The notes below the pieces were generated by a model, which ran no database searches, had not been told where the DNA came from, and saw only the letters and a program-made list of their open reading frames with translations. From positions 1 through 64,000 of the forward strand of contig CALKDK010000009.1 in NCBI GenBank assembly GCA_938084055.1: 64,000 nucleotides of DNA, read 5' to 3'. Within the stretch, counting starts at the first letter, position 1; the number at the start of each line of letters is the position of its first letter. Both the position numbers and the translations under genes were made by a program. This document shows positions 54,049 to 61,669 of this stretch, piece by piece. The stretch comes from an uncultured Luminiphilus sp. Its GTDB lineage: Bacteria > Pseudomonadota > Gammaproteobacteria > Pseudomonadales > Halieaceae.

Positions 54049-54932
54049 GCAAAATGAGCCAGCTAATTCACCGTGAATTCCAGAGCGATTGCCGTGCCCA
54101 GTGTTTTCAGGCCGGGGGCACGCACATCATGGTCTACGCCTGGCTCTACCGGGATGACCCTGAATTTACCTCGGCCTGCGAGGTCTCATTAGACGCTGCT
54201 GAACACTACCGCGCCAGCCGCCTTCAGGCACCGGGATCCCGACCCGCCTTCGTACAGCGCCGAGCATTCCTGCGGTGGCTGCACCGGGATCAGTCGTGGG
54301 ACGCGTCGGAGCCGCCGGGCCCAGGGGCGCAGCCGAGAGAGAATCCTCAGGCCCTGAGTGTCACCTCCACTGCCGCCATGGCCCTCGCGGCCGTCGGCCC
54401 GGTTTGCGCGCTTGGAATTGATGCCGAGCCAGCCGACCATGACACTGACATACACGCCCTGGCCGGGGGACTGTTCGCGCAGAGCGAATGTCTCGACCTG
54501 GGCAAGGCCGCTGCGGGTGACGCCCACAGACTGTTTTACAGGCTGTGGCGCCTCAAAGAAGCCGGGCTAAAATACCGGGGCCAGGGTCTTGCCAAGGACC
54601 TCAACGGCGCTGTTTTTACGGTGCTTGCCGATGGTGGTCTCGGCGTGGCGCGTCGACCGACTCCCGGCGTGACAATGCGTGGGGCCATACCCGGGTTTTT
54701 TGAATGCCAATTTAGCGGCGTTGACCTGGCGCTGACCGTGCCAGCAAAACCGGGAGGCGCAGGTCTGTGGCGAGTCGCCAAAGCCATTCCAGTGGACCCA
54801 TACGAAAGTAACGCAGCCAACAATGTGCGAAAGCCATTTGCACAGGGAAAATCACCAGCGCCAGGACCGATACCGCCACGGGACCCAGCTCGTAGGCCCA
54901 GCCCAGTCCGTAACCATAGAACAGCGTGGTAA
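54045..54932 (+). CDS. 4'-phosphopantetheinyl transferase (Sfp type)
   Basis: Transfers the phosphopantetheine arm from coenzyme A to a carrier protein serine, here most likely Ser615 of the adjacent NRPS. The Sfp-type motifs are LGIDAEP (Mg-binding) near 124-130 and FYRLWRLKEAGLKY near 164-177. The frame is 295 residues, but family members end around residue 240; the last 50 or so residues, proline and arginine rich, lie antisense to the 3' end of the DUF418 gene and are unlikely to be structured. It overlaps the NRPS stop by four bases. The 221-base overlap with a convergent gene is unusual. Confidence 0.86.
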   Translation: MSKMSQLIHREFQSDCRAQCFQAGGTHIMVYAWLYRDDPEFTSACEVSLDAAEHYRASRLQAPGSRPAFVQRRAFLRWLHRDQSWDASEPPGPGAQPRENPQALSVTSTAAMALAAVGPVCALGIDAEPADHDTDIHALAGGLFAQSECLDLGKAAAGDAHRLFYRLWRLKEAGLKYRGQGLAKDLNGAVFTVLADGGLGVARRPTPGVTMRGAIPGFFECQFSGVDLALTVPAKPGGAGLWRVAKAIPVDPYESNAANNVRKPFAQGKSPAPGPIPPRDPARRPSPVRNHRTAW

Positions 54933-55923
54933 AAATTAACGTTTGGCAGAGGTACGTCGTCAGACTCATCCGGCCCACGGCCTCGAACATGACAACGGGC
55001 AGGCTCGCCCTGTACCGCACGGCCACACCCAGCGCCAGGCAAAACCAGGCTGCCGTTAGGGTCAGGGTACCCGCCAAAAACACCAGATCGCCGGTTAGCT
55101 GGCGCGCCGGGCTGGACAGGGCGGTGCCATAAACCTGAAAACCCCAGTGTGCGGCAAGGGCTCGCTCTAACCCCATCCAACAAAGACCACACGCGCCGAC
55201 GGCCGCGCCCCAGCGTAACGTCCGGGCCGGATCCCGGGCGATGCGATCGAGCAAACCATTGCGCCCGATGCAATAACCCACCAAAAACAACCCAAGGACT
55301 GCCCAGCCGGAATCGGGCCATTGGTAATCCTGCCAGGGAAGCTCGGGCAGGTAATCTGCGTGTTCAGCAACAATGTCCCCAAGCGAACCGGTGCTGTAAA
55401 GTCCGGATTCCCGGTCCTCCAACAACCATTCCCCTGCCTCGGCGCGATCGCCGGCAAAGTCACTGCCGCCACGATCGGGCTGGTACCAGTGCGCCAGGGG
55501 AAAAATCAGTAATAAAAGGAGAGCCAGGGGTAGCAGAAGTCGACTGGGCAAATAATGCAACAGCAGCAGCAGTATTCCCAACTCTGCATAGAGCATTAGG
55601 ATGTCGCCTTCAAACAGGAGCGCGTTGGTCAGCCCAAACGCCATCAGCGCCGTGAAACGACGCAGCATTTGCCAAACCCGCGTTGCCTGCTGGTTTTGAA
55701 GCCAAAATGAGATGCCAAACAGCAGGCTGAACAGCCCCCAGAATTTTGACTCGAAAAGCACGTGTTTGATCTGCCAGAAAACTCGATCAGCCGCGCTGTC
55801 CCAGGCCAGGGAGTCAGCGCCAAACCCGTACAGATTGACAAGTAATACGCCAAACAGGGCAAAGCCGCGCAGCGCATCGATTTCCCGATAGCGTCTGCGA
55901 CCAGTCAAAGCAGGACGTCCCAC
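54712..55923 (-). CDS. DUF418 family membrane protein (YeiB-like)
   Basis: A 403-residue polytopic protein with about ten hydrophobic helices. It opens with REIDALRGFALFGVLLVNL, the family start, contains LFGISFWLQNQ and GRMSLTTYLCQTLI, and ends near GPLEWLWR, the family's C-terminal signature, followed by about 20 extra residues. DUF418 proteins are related to membrane acyltransferases; substrates are unknown. It is the third gene after sbnA and sbnB, overlapping sbnB by 19 bases. It could acylate or export the product, which is a guess from context. Confidence 0.87.
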   Translation of the reverse strand: MGRPALTGRRRYREIDALRGFALFGVLLVNLYGFGADSLAWDSAADRVFWQIKHVLFESKFWGLFSLLFGISFWLQNQQATRVWQMLRRFTALMAFGLTNALLFEGDILMLYAELGILLLLLHYLPSRLLLPLALLLLLIFPLAHWYQPDRGGSDFAGDRAEAGEWLLEDRESGLYSTGSLGDIVAEHADYLPELPWQDYQWPDSGWAVLGLFLVGYCIGRNGLLDRIARDPARTLRWGAAVGACGLCWMGLERALAAHWGFQVYGTALSSPARQLTGDLVFLAGTLTLTAAWFCLALGVAVRYRASLPVVMFEAVGRMSLTTYLCQTLIFTTLFYGYGLGWAYELGPVAVSVLALVIFPVQMAFAHCWLRYFRMGPLEWLWRLATDLRLPVLLARSAPGQRR

Positions 55924-56930
55924 TCCCTGTCAACAAGCTCAATATCGGTGCCCAGCCCCTGTTCCAGGGCGCGGTCATACACCGTCTTGGCCACCGCAAG
56001 GTCCTCGATCGCCAGCCCAAAGGGATTGAAGAAAATGCGCTCGTCTTCATTCTCCCGTCCCGCTTTCTGGCCGGTAATGATCTCGCCGAACTCGGCATGT
56101 ATGGATCCGCGATCTACTAAGCCCGCCCGATGCATCCGGGCCAACACACGATCAGAATGCACGCACTGCTCCCAGTCATCCACGACAATCTTGTCCGCGA
56201 GGGCCACCGTCTCAAAAAGGGGGTCCATAAGTGAAATATTGAGGAACAGCGACCCGGCCTTGAAGCAGCTCGGTGTTGCCCAGGGGTCGTAGGCGGTTGT
56301 CGCCGTCAGGGCAATATCAGCATCACCCAGGGCGGCCTGAAAATGTCCCACGGGTAGCGCTGGAATTCCCAATGCCTCCAGATGCCGGCAGCAGGCAGCT
56401 GCCCGGTCGGGGCACAGATCGAAGACCCGAACCTGTTCAAGGCCGGGGAACCACTGATAAATGGCCCACACGGACAGTGCGCCAATTCTGCCACCGCCAA
56501 CCAACCCCAGAACGCGTGCGTCGGGTCGGGCGAGATAGCGTGCCGCAAGCGCCTGGACAACCGCTGTGCGCATGGCACTGATCAATCCCCCCTCCATAAT
56601 CGCCAGAGGCAGCCGGGTATCGGGGTCATTGAGGACGATGACCGCATTGGCCCGGGGCAAGCCACGCTCTGGGTTTTGCGCGGCACTGGCCACCCACTTG
56701 AGACCCTCTATATCGAAGGCGCCGCCGAGGTGACCGGCAAGCCCAATGATTCTATCGGCCACATGGGGGCATTCCGGGCGCTTGAGAAAACTACTTGGGG
56801 GCGCCGTGAACTGACCTGCAGCATGGGCCACAAAGCAAGCCTCGAGCGCCGCGCCGACGACGTCGATGTCTGACGCACCGCAGCTCTGCACATCAGCCTG
56901 TGTGAGCAGCCGTGTCGGGGTTGGGCTCAA
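55905..56930 (-). CDS. sbnB: SbnB-type N-(2-amino-2-carboxyethyl)-L-glutamate dehydrogenase
   Basis: A 341-residue member of the ornithine cyclodeaminase/mu-crystallin family. In staphyloferrin B synthesis SbnB oxidises the SbnA product ACEGA with NAD+ to give L-2,3-diaminopropionate and 2-oxoglutarate. Family signatures seen are FLKRPECPHVADRIIGLAG, the substrate loop MEGGLISAMRTAVVQALAAR and a Rossmann site LGLVGGGRIGALSVWA near 160-175; VVDDWEQCVHSD and FGEI are typical of SbnB. Adjacency to SbnA makes the assignment strong. It overlaps sbnA by four bases. Confidence 0.9.
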   Translation of the reverse strand: MSPTPTRLLTQADVQSCGASDIDVVGAALEACFVAHAAGQFTAPPSSFLKRPECPHVADRIIGLAGHLGGAFDIEGLKWVASAAQNPERGLPRANAVIVLNDPDTRLPLAIMEGGLISAMRTAVVQALAARYLARPDARVLGLVGGGRIGALSVWAIYQWFPGLEQVRVFDLCPDRAAACCRHLEALGIPALPVGHFQAALGDADIALTATTAYDPWATPSCFKAGSLFLNISLMDPLFETVALADKIVVDDWEQCVHSDRVLARMHRAGLVDRGSIHAEFGEIITGQKAGRENEDERIFFNPFGLAIEDLAVAKTVYDRALEQGLGTDIELVDREWDVLL

Positions 56931-57937
56931 ATTTCCTCATCCACATTAAAAATCTCGGGTACGTTGATACCCCGGGCAGCGAGCCAGTCTGGATCAAACT
57001 GGGTTTCTGTATACCGGCTACCGTGATCAGGCAACAAGGCGACAAGATTATCCTCGGGTCCGTAGTGTTGCGCAGCCAGATTACGCATCACGTGCACCGC
57101 GGCGCCGCCGGAACCACCGACCAGGATGCCCTCTGCTCTGGCCAACGCAATGGCGGCCCTGATGCTCTCTTCCGCCTGCACATAGACAATGTGGTCGACA
57201 AATTCGTCAAATTCAGCTGATGCGTAGTTGGCCGGGGCAATGCTGGTACCCATACCATTGAGGTGGCGCGGCGCCGCGCCCGCGTTGCCCGGCAGCGCCA
57301 GGGAACCCTTCTCGTCTACCAACCATATATCGGTGCCGGGCGATTGAGATTTTAAGAAACGGGCCACGCCCATGGAGCTGCCCCCGGTGCCGGCCACCAT
57401 CACGACGGCACGCACCCGTCCCTCGAGGGCCTTGAGTATTTCCGGACCGGTCGAAGCGGTATGGGCCGCCACGGCGGCTGGACTGTTGTACTGGTCGAGA
57501 TAAATGGCGCCGGGATATTCCGCCAAAAGCGACTCCAGCCGGGCGAGGCGCGTGAGATGATAGCCCCCCGTTTCGTCCCGTTGATACACCTTGACGACCT
57601 CAGCGCCCAGTACGCGCAGACAGCGCTCGGTTGCGGGGTTTATTTTGGCATCGACCAGGCACATAAGCTGGTAACCCTTGACGGCACAGACCATGGCCAT
57701 CCCAACGCCCATGTTGCCAGAGGTACACACTATAATTCGTGCACCACGCTGCAGGTTGTGCTCGCGCTCCGCCCAATCGATCATGCCCCGCGCCGCGCGA
57801 TCCTTCATACTGCCGCCGGGATTCGTGCATTCGAGCTTCCCGAAAAGCGCTGGCACCACCCCGCGCCCAAACGCCCGCAGGGACACCATGGGTGTCCCTC
57901 CAATCGCGTCTAAAACCGTGGCACAAACGTCAGTCAT
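56927..57937 (-). CDS. sbnA: SbnA-type N-(2-amino-2-carboxyethyl)-L-glutamate synthase
   Basis: A 336-residue PLP enzyme of the cysteine synthase fold. SbnA condenses O-phospho-L-serine with L-glutamate to give ACEGA, the precursor of L-2,3-diaminopropionate. The PLP lysine is K45 in NPGGSMKDRAA, the phosphate-binding turn is AGTGGSSMG, and the substrate loop TSGNMG replaces the TSGNTG of cysteine synthase, a difference seen in SbnA-type proteins. No ribosome site of note precedes the start. It heads a minus-strand operon sbnA-sbnB-DUF418 that converges on the NRPS genes. Confidence 0.91.
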   Translation of the reverse strand: MTDVCATVLDAIGGTPMVSLRAFGRGVVPALFGKLECTNPGGSMKDRAARGMIDWAEREHNLQRGARIIVCTSGNMGVGMAMVCAVKGYQLMCLVDAKINPATERCLRVLGAEVVKVYQRDETGGYHLTRLARLESLLAEYPGAIYLDQYNSPAAVAAHTASTGPEILKALEGRVRAVVMVAGTGGSSMGVARFLKSQSPGTDIWLVDEKGSLALPGNAGAAPRHLNGMGTSIAPANYASAEFDEFVDHIVYVQAEESIRAAIALARAEGILVGGSGGAAVHVMRNLAAQHYGPEDNLVALLPDHGSRYTETQFDPDWLAARGINVPEIFNVDEEI

Positions 57938-58124
57938 GGTGGTGGTGTGGCAGTTCCGTCATCCAACCCCCACCCTAGAGCGGCTGGGCACCTGCTGCAC
58001 GTTCAAATGAGGACAGAGTACAAAGCCAACGCACAGGGTGTCCCCAAGGCAACCAGCTGCCCGCGTTGACAGCACAACCCCCGCAGATTAATCTCCGCGA
58101 CCTTGGTTTTTGCGTTTCCCCGCT

Positions 58125-58211
58125 GCCCAGGTGGTGAAATTGGTAGACACGCTAGCTTCAGGTGCTAGTGCTCGCAAGGGCGTGGAGGTTCAAGTCCTCT
58201 CCTGGGCACCA
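58125..58211 (+). tRNA. tRNA-Leu (anticodon CAG)
   Basis: An 87-nt class II tRNA. Acceptor arms GCCCAGG and CCTGGGC pair fully and the 3' CCA is encoded. The anticodon stem CTAGC/GCTAG flanks the loop TTCAGGT, anticodon CAG for leucine CUG. A variable arm (TGCTCGCAAGGGCG) is present, as expected for Leu, and the T loop is TTCAAGT. tRNA-Leu genes are common integration sites for mobile elements, which makes the unusual downstream spacer worth noting. Confidence 0.97.
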
Positions 58212-58216
58212 AAAAT

Positions 58217-58324
58217 TTCGCACAAGTTAATCCAACCTCACACTTATCTTGCTGTTTTTTTAAAGGGTTTTCGTACCCTCGATAAGTGTCGGGCAGCAAC
58301 CCTTCGCACACGTTAATCCGGCCT
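58217..58324. repeat. Direct repeats flanking a palindromic element after tRNA-Leu
   Basis: Two 22-bp imperfect copies, TTCGCACAAGTTAATCCAAC.. at 58217 and TTCGCACACGTTAATCCGGC.. at 58303, three mismatches, 86 bases apart. Between them lies an inverted repeat ACACTTATC (58240-58248) / GATAAGTGT (58281-58289) enclosing a small GGGT/ACCC hairpin (58265-58278) and a T7 run. It may terminate the tRNA transcript or be the trace of a small mobile or integrated element. Confidence 0.6.
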
Positions 58325-58905
58325 AGTATTGCCTCACACGCCGTACTTCGCGCCGTACAGTCACTGTGCAAGAGGATACAAAATGTCCGATATGCACCTG
58401 TCCAAATTCCGAGCAACACTTAGCACCCGCCGCGAAGACGGGGTAGAACCCCGCCGTCAGGGCCTTGCAAGTGGCTGGTCCGGGAGGTGCCGCATTCCCG
58501 ACAATTTCGTGACCGCCACTATCGCCGTTATGACGCCTTCTCAAAACTCGGAGTCAAGGGTACTTTCATTGGCTCGAAGGAAACTATTTTGCATGTCCAG
58601 GATGGCGATAAGCACCGACGCCACACATGGAAACTTGCCCGCATGGGGAAGTGGTGAAGGACTCGTCGTTGCTCAACACCAAGCGTCGACGGTGCCGCGA
58701 CCCGCGGCTGGGCGCAACGCCAAGACCGGACTCGAAGCCAACCCACCGGGCCGGGTGAACGGCCCGCAAATAACCCGCGCCAGAACTGCGTCGGTATTTG
58801 TTTACCAACGGCGCAGCACCGACTAAGACTACGTGAATCACCCGTGTGACGAAGACTCGGGGCTACTCTGCAGATACGGACACCGAGCTAAGAGCACGGC
58901 TGCCG
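58325..58905. other. Spacer without a recognisable intact gene; possible small or decayed frame
   Basis: About 580 bases. A minus-strand pLGIC gene ends at 58906. A 56-codon plus-strand frame from GTG 58487 to the stop at 58657 reads MPHSRQFRDRHYRRYDAF and ends WKLARMGKW, basic and aromatic rich, protein-like in composition, but its frame is open without a start upstream to 58393 and I know no family. It may be a gene remnant. Confidence 0.3.
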
Positions 58906-60045
58906 CTAGTAAGTGGACATCCAGGTGACGAGCGCCACAGCGGAAAAACCGGCCACGGAGACACACTGGAAAATAAAATCCACCCGGTCGATGCGCGCCA
59001 TGGCCTCCTCTTTCTCGCCATCGTTGGCTTTGGTGTACACGTTGGTACCCCAGGTGAACAGGGCAAATAGCCCCATTGCGATCATGTAAGAGCAGGCAAA
59101 CAGCTGGTCAAGAAAGGTAAGGTAGGGCAGTGACGGCAGGTCATCATGGTAAGCCTGCTGTAGAAAAATCAGGGTAAGCAGGGCGGTAGAGGGAATCGCC
59201 AGGCGGACATCACCCAGCGACCCGGCCACCGCCGGCGAGAGGAGCACCACTGACATGACAATAATCAGGGGCAGGACCCAATTGACGAAGGCACTCCAGT
59301 AATCTGACTGGTAGATAATTTCCAGCCTCGCCTGACTCTGCACGGGCTGGTACCAGGAACCGAATCGCGACGGGTAGGTGTGCAGGTAACTACTCAATAC
59401 CGCACCCTTCAATTGGTAACCACTCAGGTCGCCCGAAAGGCCCAAAAAGCCATTCTGGTGGTGGTGGGGATAAAGCAGTGTCTGCTGATACTTATTCGAC
59501 ATCGCGTCGGGTGCAATTTCGGTCACGATAGGGAGAATCAGCGAATCAAACGGATCCCTGTGAAAATTTATCGCATCGTCGTAGAAGCGACTCGAGAACC
59601 GATAGCGCTGGTAGTACCTACCCGCAGACAGGGCAATCGGTTGATCAGTAATGGGTACAAAGGTGGAGTCCCAGCTCTCGATCTGGTTGACCAGCCTGAT
59701 GAGCTCGTCGGGTGAAATATTCTTCTCTGCCATCAGCTGCTGGGTCTGTGCAGCCCATTCAACCCAGACATAGCCATCCGCCGAAAAGGTCCTCGATTGG
59801 CGCGACAGCTCGTACACTTTATCGACGTGTATTCCGTAATACATGATCTGCTGATCTTCGCGGACCTGTGAGATATCGGGTTGCGGTTCGATCGCCTCGG
59901 CCTGGTCATTGAACATTTCTACCCGACTCTCAATTGGGACCTGCTGCGGATCGCCACCCAGCCACAACCCGACAACAGCCACCCCGATCAGGAGGATGGG
60001 GAGCAAACGCCGAGCCGTAGCGGCGCTCAGGCGGATTGCCCTCAC
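58906..60045 (-). CDS. Pentameric ligand-gated ion channel homologue (Cys-less pLGIC)
   Basis: A 379-residue member of the prokaryotic pLGIC family. A signal/anchor segment (LLPILLIGVAVVGLWLGG) is followed by a beta-sandwich extracellular (periplasmic) domain with YYGIHVDKVYELSRQSRTF and GYVWVEW, then four membrane helices: about 243-264, 277-300 (pore helix, RLAIPSTALLTLIFLQQAY), 313-338 and 357-376. DDLPSLPYLTFLDQ between helices 2 and 3 matches the proline-rich TM2-TM3 loop of GLIC-type channels. Like other bacterial members it lacks the Cys-loop pair. It starts with GTG overlapping the stop of the binding-lipoprotein gene by four bases. Ligand and ion selectivity are unknown. Confidence 0.87.
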   Translation of the reverse strand: MRAIRLSAATARRLLPILLIGVAVVGLWLGGDPQQVPIESRVEMFNDQAEAIEPQPDISQVREDQQIMYYGIHVDKVYELSRQSRTFSADGYVWVEWAAQTQQLMAEKNISPDELIRLVNQIESWDSTFVPITDQPIALSAGRYYQRYRFSSRFYDDAINFHRDPFDSLILPIVTEIAPDAMSNKYQQTLLYPHHHQNGFLGLSGDLSGYQLKGAVLSSYLHTYPSRFGSWYQPVQSQARLEIIYQSDYWSAFVNWVLPLIIVMSVVLLSPAVAGSLGDVRLAIPSTALLTLIFLQQAYHDDLPSLPYLTFLDQLFACSYMIAMGLFALFTWGTNVYTKANDGEKEEAMARIDRVDFIFQCVSVAGFSAVALVTWMSTY

Positions 60046-61331
60046 GACTGATCCCCCGGGGGGGCCACGAAAAACCTCGAGGCGTCCGTCCTGGTCTGCG
60101 TCCAGTCACAGCGATAGCCCTCATTTTCTGGCAACAGCTGCGACCAGGCGCTCGGCTCCACCAGACCTCCATCTGAAACAATCCGGAACTGGCCATCAGA
60201 ACCCACCTCCCCGATATACACATGCTTGCGCAGATGATGGTTTTCCCTCACCACCACGCGCCCCTGGGGCGCATCGAAGGCCGTACCTATCAAGGCGCTC
60301 CGGACGCGCGCGGGGGCGGTGCTGTTTGCTTTGGCCGCCGCCAAAGCCCAGAGATGTACCATGCTATAAGCCGCCTCGGCCGGGTCGGTCGTCACCCTGT
60401 GCACTCCGTGCATGTCCTTGAAGTTCTCCGTGAACTGCCGAGATGCCGCTGAATCGATGGCCTGAAAGAAATTCCACGCCGCAAACGTGCCCTTGAGGTA
60501 CTTCGGGCCGATTGCGCTCACCTCCTCCTCCGACACCGAAAAACTCATAATCGCGTAGTTGTTTTCGGCTGTAAGTCCCCGCGCAAAAGCCTCCTTGAAA
60601 AATGCCACGTTGGAGTCGCCGTTGATGGTATTGATGATGATTCCACCTGAAGGCATGGCGGACCTGATGGTCGCCACCGTATCGGCAAGCGACTGATCCC
60701 CCATTGCAATGTAACGTTCGCCCACCACGGCCGCCCCAGCCTCTGTGATCTGGCGGCTGACGATCTTATTCGCAGTTCGCGGATAGACATAATCTGATCC
60801 CACCAGAAAAAATTGGTTTCCCTTGTTTTCCAGGAGCCAGCTAACGGCTGGTCCCGCCTGCTGGTTGGGTGTTGCTCCCGCGTAGAAAACGAACTCAGAA
60901 CACTCTTCTCCCTCATACTGCAGGGGATAGAACAGCAGGTGTCGACGCTCCTCAATAACCGGCAGCATCGCCTTGCGGCTGCTTGACGTCCAGCCGCCAA
61001 AAATCACCTCAACACCGCTGACATCAATGAGTTTTGCTGCCCTTTTCGCAAACACCTTGGGGTCCGACTGGCCGTCCTCTTCAACGGGTATCAGGCGCAG
61101 GCGTTTGCCGTCGATTATCAGGCCACCCGAGGCATTGATTTCAGCAATGGCAAGTAACTCGGCCTCTGCTACGGTGTGCTCGGAAATCGCAAGCGTTCCT
61201 GTACGGGAGTGCAGCAAGCCCACGGCCACTTCCCCATCAAAGACTGTGCGGACCGATTCAGGGTCCTCGCAGCCGTAGGCGAACAGGAATAAAGTAGCGA
61301 TAAGTAAAGGTCGTGCCATCAGTGAAAGCAT
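60042..61331 (-). CDS. UrtA/AmiC-like periplasmic binding lipoprotein
   Basis: A 429-residue type I periplasmic binding protein. The start at 61331 gives a lipoprotein signal with lipobox FAYGC (C21), so it is lipid-anchored. The fold begins VAVGLLHSRTGTLAISE, with LAIAEINASGGL, VFGGWTSSSRKAMLPV (near 120) and FYPLQYEGEECSE, closely matching urea/short-chain amide binding proteins (UrtA, AmiC, FmdD type). Urt ABC permease and ATPase genes are absent; instead the gene is translationally coupled to the pLGIC. So it may present a ligand to the channel. The longer frame upstream to 61475 has no export features. Confidence 0.87.
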   Translation of the reverse strand: MLSLMARPLLIATLFLFAYGCEDPESVRTVFDGEVAVGLLHSRTGTLAISEHTVAEAELLAIAEINASGGLIIDGKRLRLIPVEEDGQSDPKVFAKRAAKLIDVSGVEVIFGGWTSSSRKAMLPVIEERRHLLFYPLQYEGEECSEFVFYAGATPNQQAGPAVSWLLENKGNQFFLVGSDYVYPRTANKIVSRQITEAGAAVVGERYIAMGDQSLADTVATIRSAMPSGGIIINTINGDSNVAFFKEAFARGLTAENNYAIMSFSVSEEEVSAIGPKYLKGTFAAWNFFQAIDSAASRQFTENFKDMHGVHRVTTDPAEAAYSMVHLWALAAAKANSTAPARVRSALIGTAFDAPQGRVVVRENHHLRKHVYIGEVGSDGQFRIVSDGGLVEPSAWSQLLPENEGYRCDWTQTRTDASRFFVAPPGDQS

Positions 61332-61669
61332 CTTAATCAGCCATCCAAGGCGGATACCCTGTGCACGGCGGCAGTCAGCAAGATACTGCTGGCAGGGAAA
61401 CCGTCTGTTCCTCCAGCTGCGAAGCGGCAATCCCAACAGGTTAAACGCAGACCCATCAATACTGAACCCACTCACCCTGGCTACTACCCGCTCGCAGTCT
61501 TTATGGGCGTCCTTGCCGTGGGACTGTAGATAACATGAATCCTGTTTCAGCGCACACCTGTTTCGCAGCAGGGCTTATCATTTTTCAAGCATGCGTTCTT
61601 GGTCTGGTGTCGGCCTGGGACATTAACCTGGCACTAAGTTGACCTCGAGGACTGACGCTGTGACGCTGT
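61332..61669. other. Intergenic region upstream of the binding-lipoprotein gene
   Basis: About 340 bases between two minus-strand genes; the binding-protein frame is open through part of it without domain-like sequence. It should contain the promoter of the binding protein-pLGIC pair, but no clear boxes, hairpin or RNA gene were seen. Confidence 0.35.

Noticed and set aside
48757-57937. Siderophore (staphyloferrin B-like) cluster reading
   Set aside because: SbnA/SbnB are present, but there are no IucA/IucC-type synthetases, citrate synthase, or siderophore receptor and ABC genes.
58329-58826. A 165-codon plus-strand frame after tRNA-Leu
   Set aside because: Composition switches along its length and it has no ribosome site; the better protein-like piece is in another frame.
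60042-61331. Urea ABC transporter operon
   Set aside because: Only the binding protein is present; the partner gene is a channel homologue, and no permease or ATPase genes are adjacent.
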